NCBI GenBank assembly: GCA_964621605.1 | Contig: CAZUMJ010000042.1 | Location: 1 to 24,822 of the forward strand | Length of the DNA stretch: 24,822 nt | From: CAZUMJ01 sp964621605 | GTDB lineage: Bacteria; Actinomycetota; Acidimicrobiia; Acidimicrobiales; Iamiaceae | Direction of reading: 5' to 3' | Part shown: positions 23,775 to 24,822 of the stretch, in pieces | How the letters are laid out: every line of letters starts with the position of its first letter | How positions within the stretch are numbered: the stretch's first letter is position 1 | Notes under the pieces: generated by a model | What the model was told of the DNA's origin: nothing | Seen by the model: only the letters and a program-made list of their open reading frames with translations | Database searches by the model: none | Position numbers and translations under genes: made by a program

Positions 23775-24653
23775 CTAGGAGCCCGACGCCGCGAAGTGCT
23801 GATAGTCCGGGTTGGCTGCCCACAGGCCGCCCCATCCCCACCCGACCTGTGCGAAGGCGTCGTTGAGCGGAGAGCCGGGGTAGGCCATGCCGGGCCGTCG
23901 GTCGGTGCGATCGAGCCAGGCCGCGCCGGCGGGCGGGTCGACCGTTCCGGTGCGGTACACGTAGGGGTTCTCGACCGGGTTCACGTCGATCGCACGGCCG
24001 TACGCGTGCTCCGACCAGGCCGGAGGTGCGCCGGGGTCCACCGCGAGACGGCAGTTGAATGCCGCGGTGTTGTCCGCGGCGAGGGAGGCGGCGTCACTGG
24101 CAGCGAAGGCGTCGATGGGCACGATCTGACGGATCGGGAACCGTACCGCGGCGAGGCGCGCGAAGACCGTGCGCGCGGCATCGACGACGTCGCGATGCAC
24201 GATCAGCGCGCCGGTACGTGCCAGTCCGTCGAAGCCGACGAACGGGACACGCAGCAGACGCAGGTCCGCAGGCCCGACCGGACGGCCGGGCCGCCACGAG
24301 GGACCGAGTTGTGCCGCGGTGACCGGCTCGACGTCGGGTGCTGCCGGTGTCGTGGTGGGCGGCGTTGGTGCCGGCGCGGGCGGCACGGGAGGCGGCGCCG
24401 GGGCCGATGCGCGGGGCTGAGGTGGTGCCGTGGTGGGGGGCGGCGGAAACGTGGTCGACGTCGCAGGTGCCGGCGGCGCTGTGACGGCGGGGGACGTCGA
24501 CGAGGGCCCGACCGACGAGGTCGCAGCGGAGGTCGCGCGCGGCGCCGCAGTAGACATCCGTGACGCATCCGACGCCCCTGCGCGTTGCCCGCACGCCGCG
24601 AGAGCCAGCAACGCCGCCAGCAGCACGGGAGGGCGGCGTAGGGCGCGGGCCAT
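23775..24653 (-). CDS. M15-type D-Ala-D-Ala carboxypeptidase-like lipoprotein
   Basis: The protein has 292 residues from ATG 24653; the frame is open 36 codons further upstream, but only this start gives a clean lipoprotein signal (MARALRRPP, hydrophobic core, lipobox LALAAC with Cys21). Residues about 25-115 form a Ser/Thr/Pro/Ala-rich linker that should span the cell wall. The C-terminal domain (about 120-292) shows the zinc-site pattern of M15 peptidases: EHAYGRAIDVN (His216, Asp223) and a C-terminal NPDYQHF (His286). CRLAVDPGAP and YPGSPLNDAFAQVGWGWGG also fit. It probably trims peptidoglycan peptides outside the membrane. It is followed by mgtC family in an operon. Confidence 0.87.
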   Translation of the reverse strand: MARALRRPPVLLAALLALAACGQRAGASDASRMSTAAPRATSAATSSVGPSSTSPAVTAPPAPATSTTFPPPPTTAPPQPRASAPAPPPVPPAPAPTPPTTTPAAPDVEPVTAAQLGPSWRPGRPVGPADLRLLRVPFVGFDGLARTGALIVHRDVVDAARTVFARLAAVRFPIRQIVPIDAFAASDAASLAADNTAAFNCRLAVDPGAPPAWSEHAYGRAIDVNPVENPYVYRTGTVDPPAGAAWLDRTDRRPGMAYPGSPLNDAFAQVGWGWGGLWAANPDYQHFAASGS

Positions 24654-24822
24654 GCCGCCAAGTCTGCCCGCAACAGCGGGCGCCGGGGCGTGAGAGGCCA
24701 CCCGCGGAGCGCGCCTGGCGCACCGCGCACACGACCAGGGACTGTAAGAGCAACGGTGCAACTCTGTTGGCCTGACTGTGAGGATCTCGGCGGCAGCTCG
24801 CTCGTCGTGGTGGGCTGTCGGC
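24654..24822. other. Right-edge stretch without a recognised gene
   Basis: These 169 bases lie upstream of the M15 lipoprotein gene and probably contain its promoter. The lipoprotein frame continues open on the minus strand to 24761 but encodes Arg/Cys/Ala-rich, unconvincing sequence. I see no RNA gene, repeat or clear promoter boxes. Confidence 0.4.

Overview
The window (24.8 kb, very GC-rich, strong G/C preference at third codon positions, frequent GTG starts) reads as chromosome of a high-GC Gram-positive actinobacterium. A deep lineage such as Acidimicrobiia is my best guess. This rests on the actinobacterial-type 6C small RNA, several polyprenol-phosphate-dependent (GT-C) mannosyltransferase-like proteins, a HAD-IB/PlsC fusion, a Pat-like acetyltransferase fusion, and an aconitase of mitochondrial type rather than the long AcnA usual in Actinobacteria. 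No tRNA, rRNA, insertion sequence, phage gene or CRISPR array was seen. Gene order looks like core chromosome, with accessory character only around 20.6-23 kb.

Layout. 3-1363: end of a lactate-racemase-like (LarA family) gene, coupled by a GTGA overlap to a PlsC-type acyltransferase. 1437-4523: a small lipoprotein (-), a PIG-V-like membrane mannosyltransferase (+) and a convergent GT39/ArnT-like membrane glycosyltransferase (-). 4513-7633: a GntR/UTRA regulator (-) divergent from aconitase (+), with an elaborate intergenic region and a strong terminator after aconitase. 7731-10449: a PAS-GGDEF protein (+) whose 3' end overlaps a convergent HAD-IB/PlsC fusion gene (-). 10450-10721: a 6C RNA gene on the minus strand. 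10722-15003: a LysR regulator, citrate synthase, a double-RDD membrane protein and a rhomboid protease, all (+). 15089-20575: a quinone oxidoreductase, a GNAT/acyl-CoA-synthetase fusion and an MptB-like mannosyltransferase, all (-). 20694-22955: an unrecognised gene and a solute-binding protein with no signal peptide (+). 22996-24653: MgtC family and an M15 peptidase lipoprotein forming an operon (-).

How the genes relate. The first two steps of the TCA cycle (citrate synthase, aconitase) lie within about 8 kb, and each is preceded by its own regulator gene (LysR, GntR). Between them are a c-di-GMP-type protein and a 6C RNA whose promoter overlaps a candidate LysR operator. The aconitase leader can fold into two mutually exclusive hairpins, one of which would hide its ribosome binding site. 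Envelope functions (three GT-C glycosyltransferases, two PlsC proteins, rhomboid, RDD, M15 peptidase) make up much of the rest.

All assignments come from reading the sequence. No database search was run.
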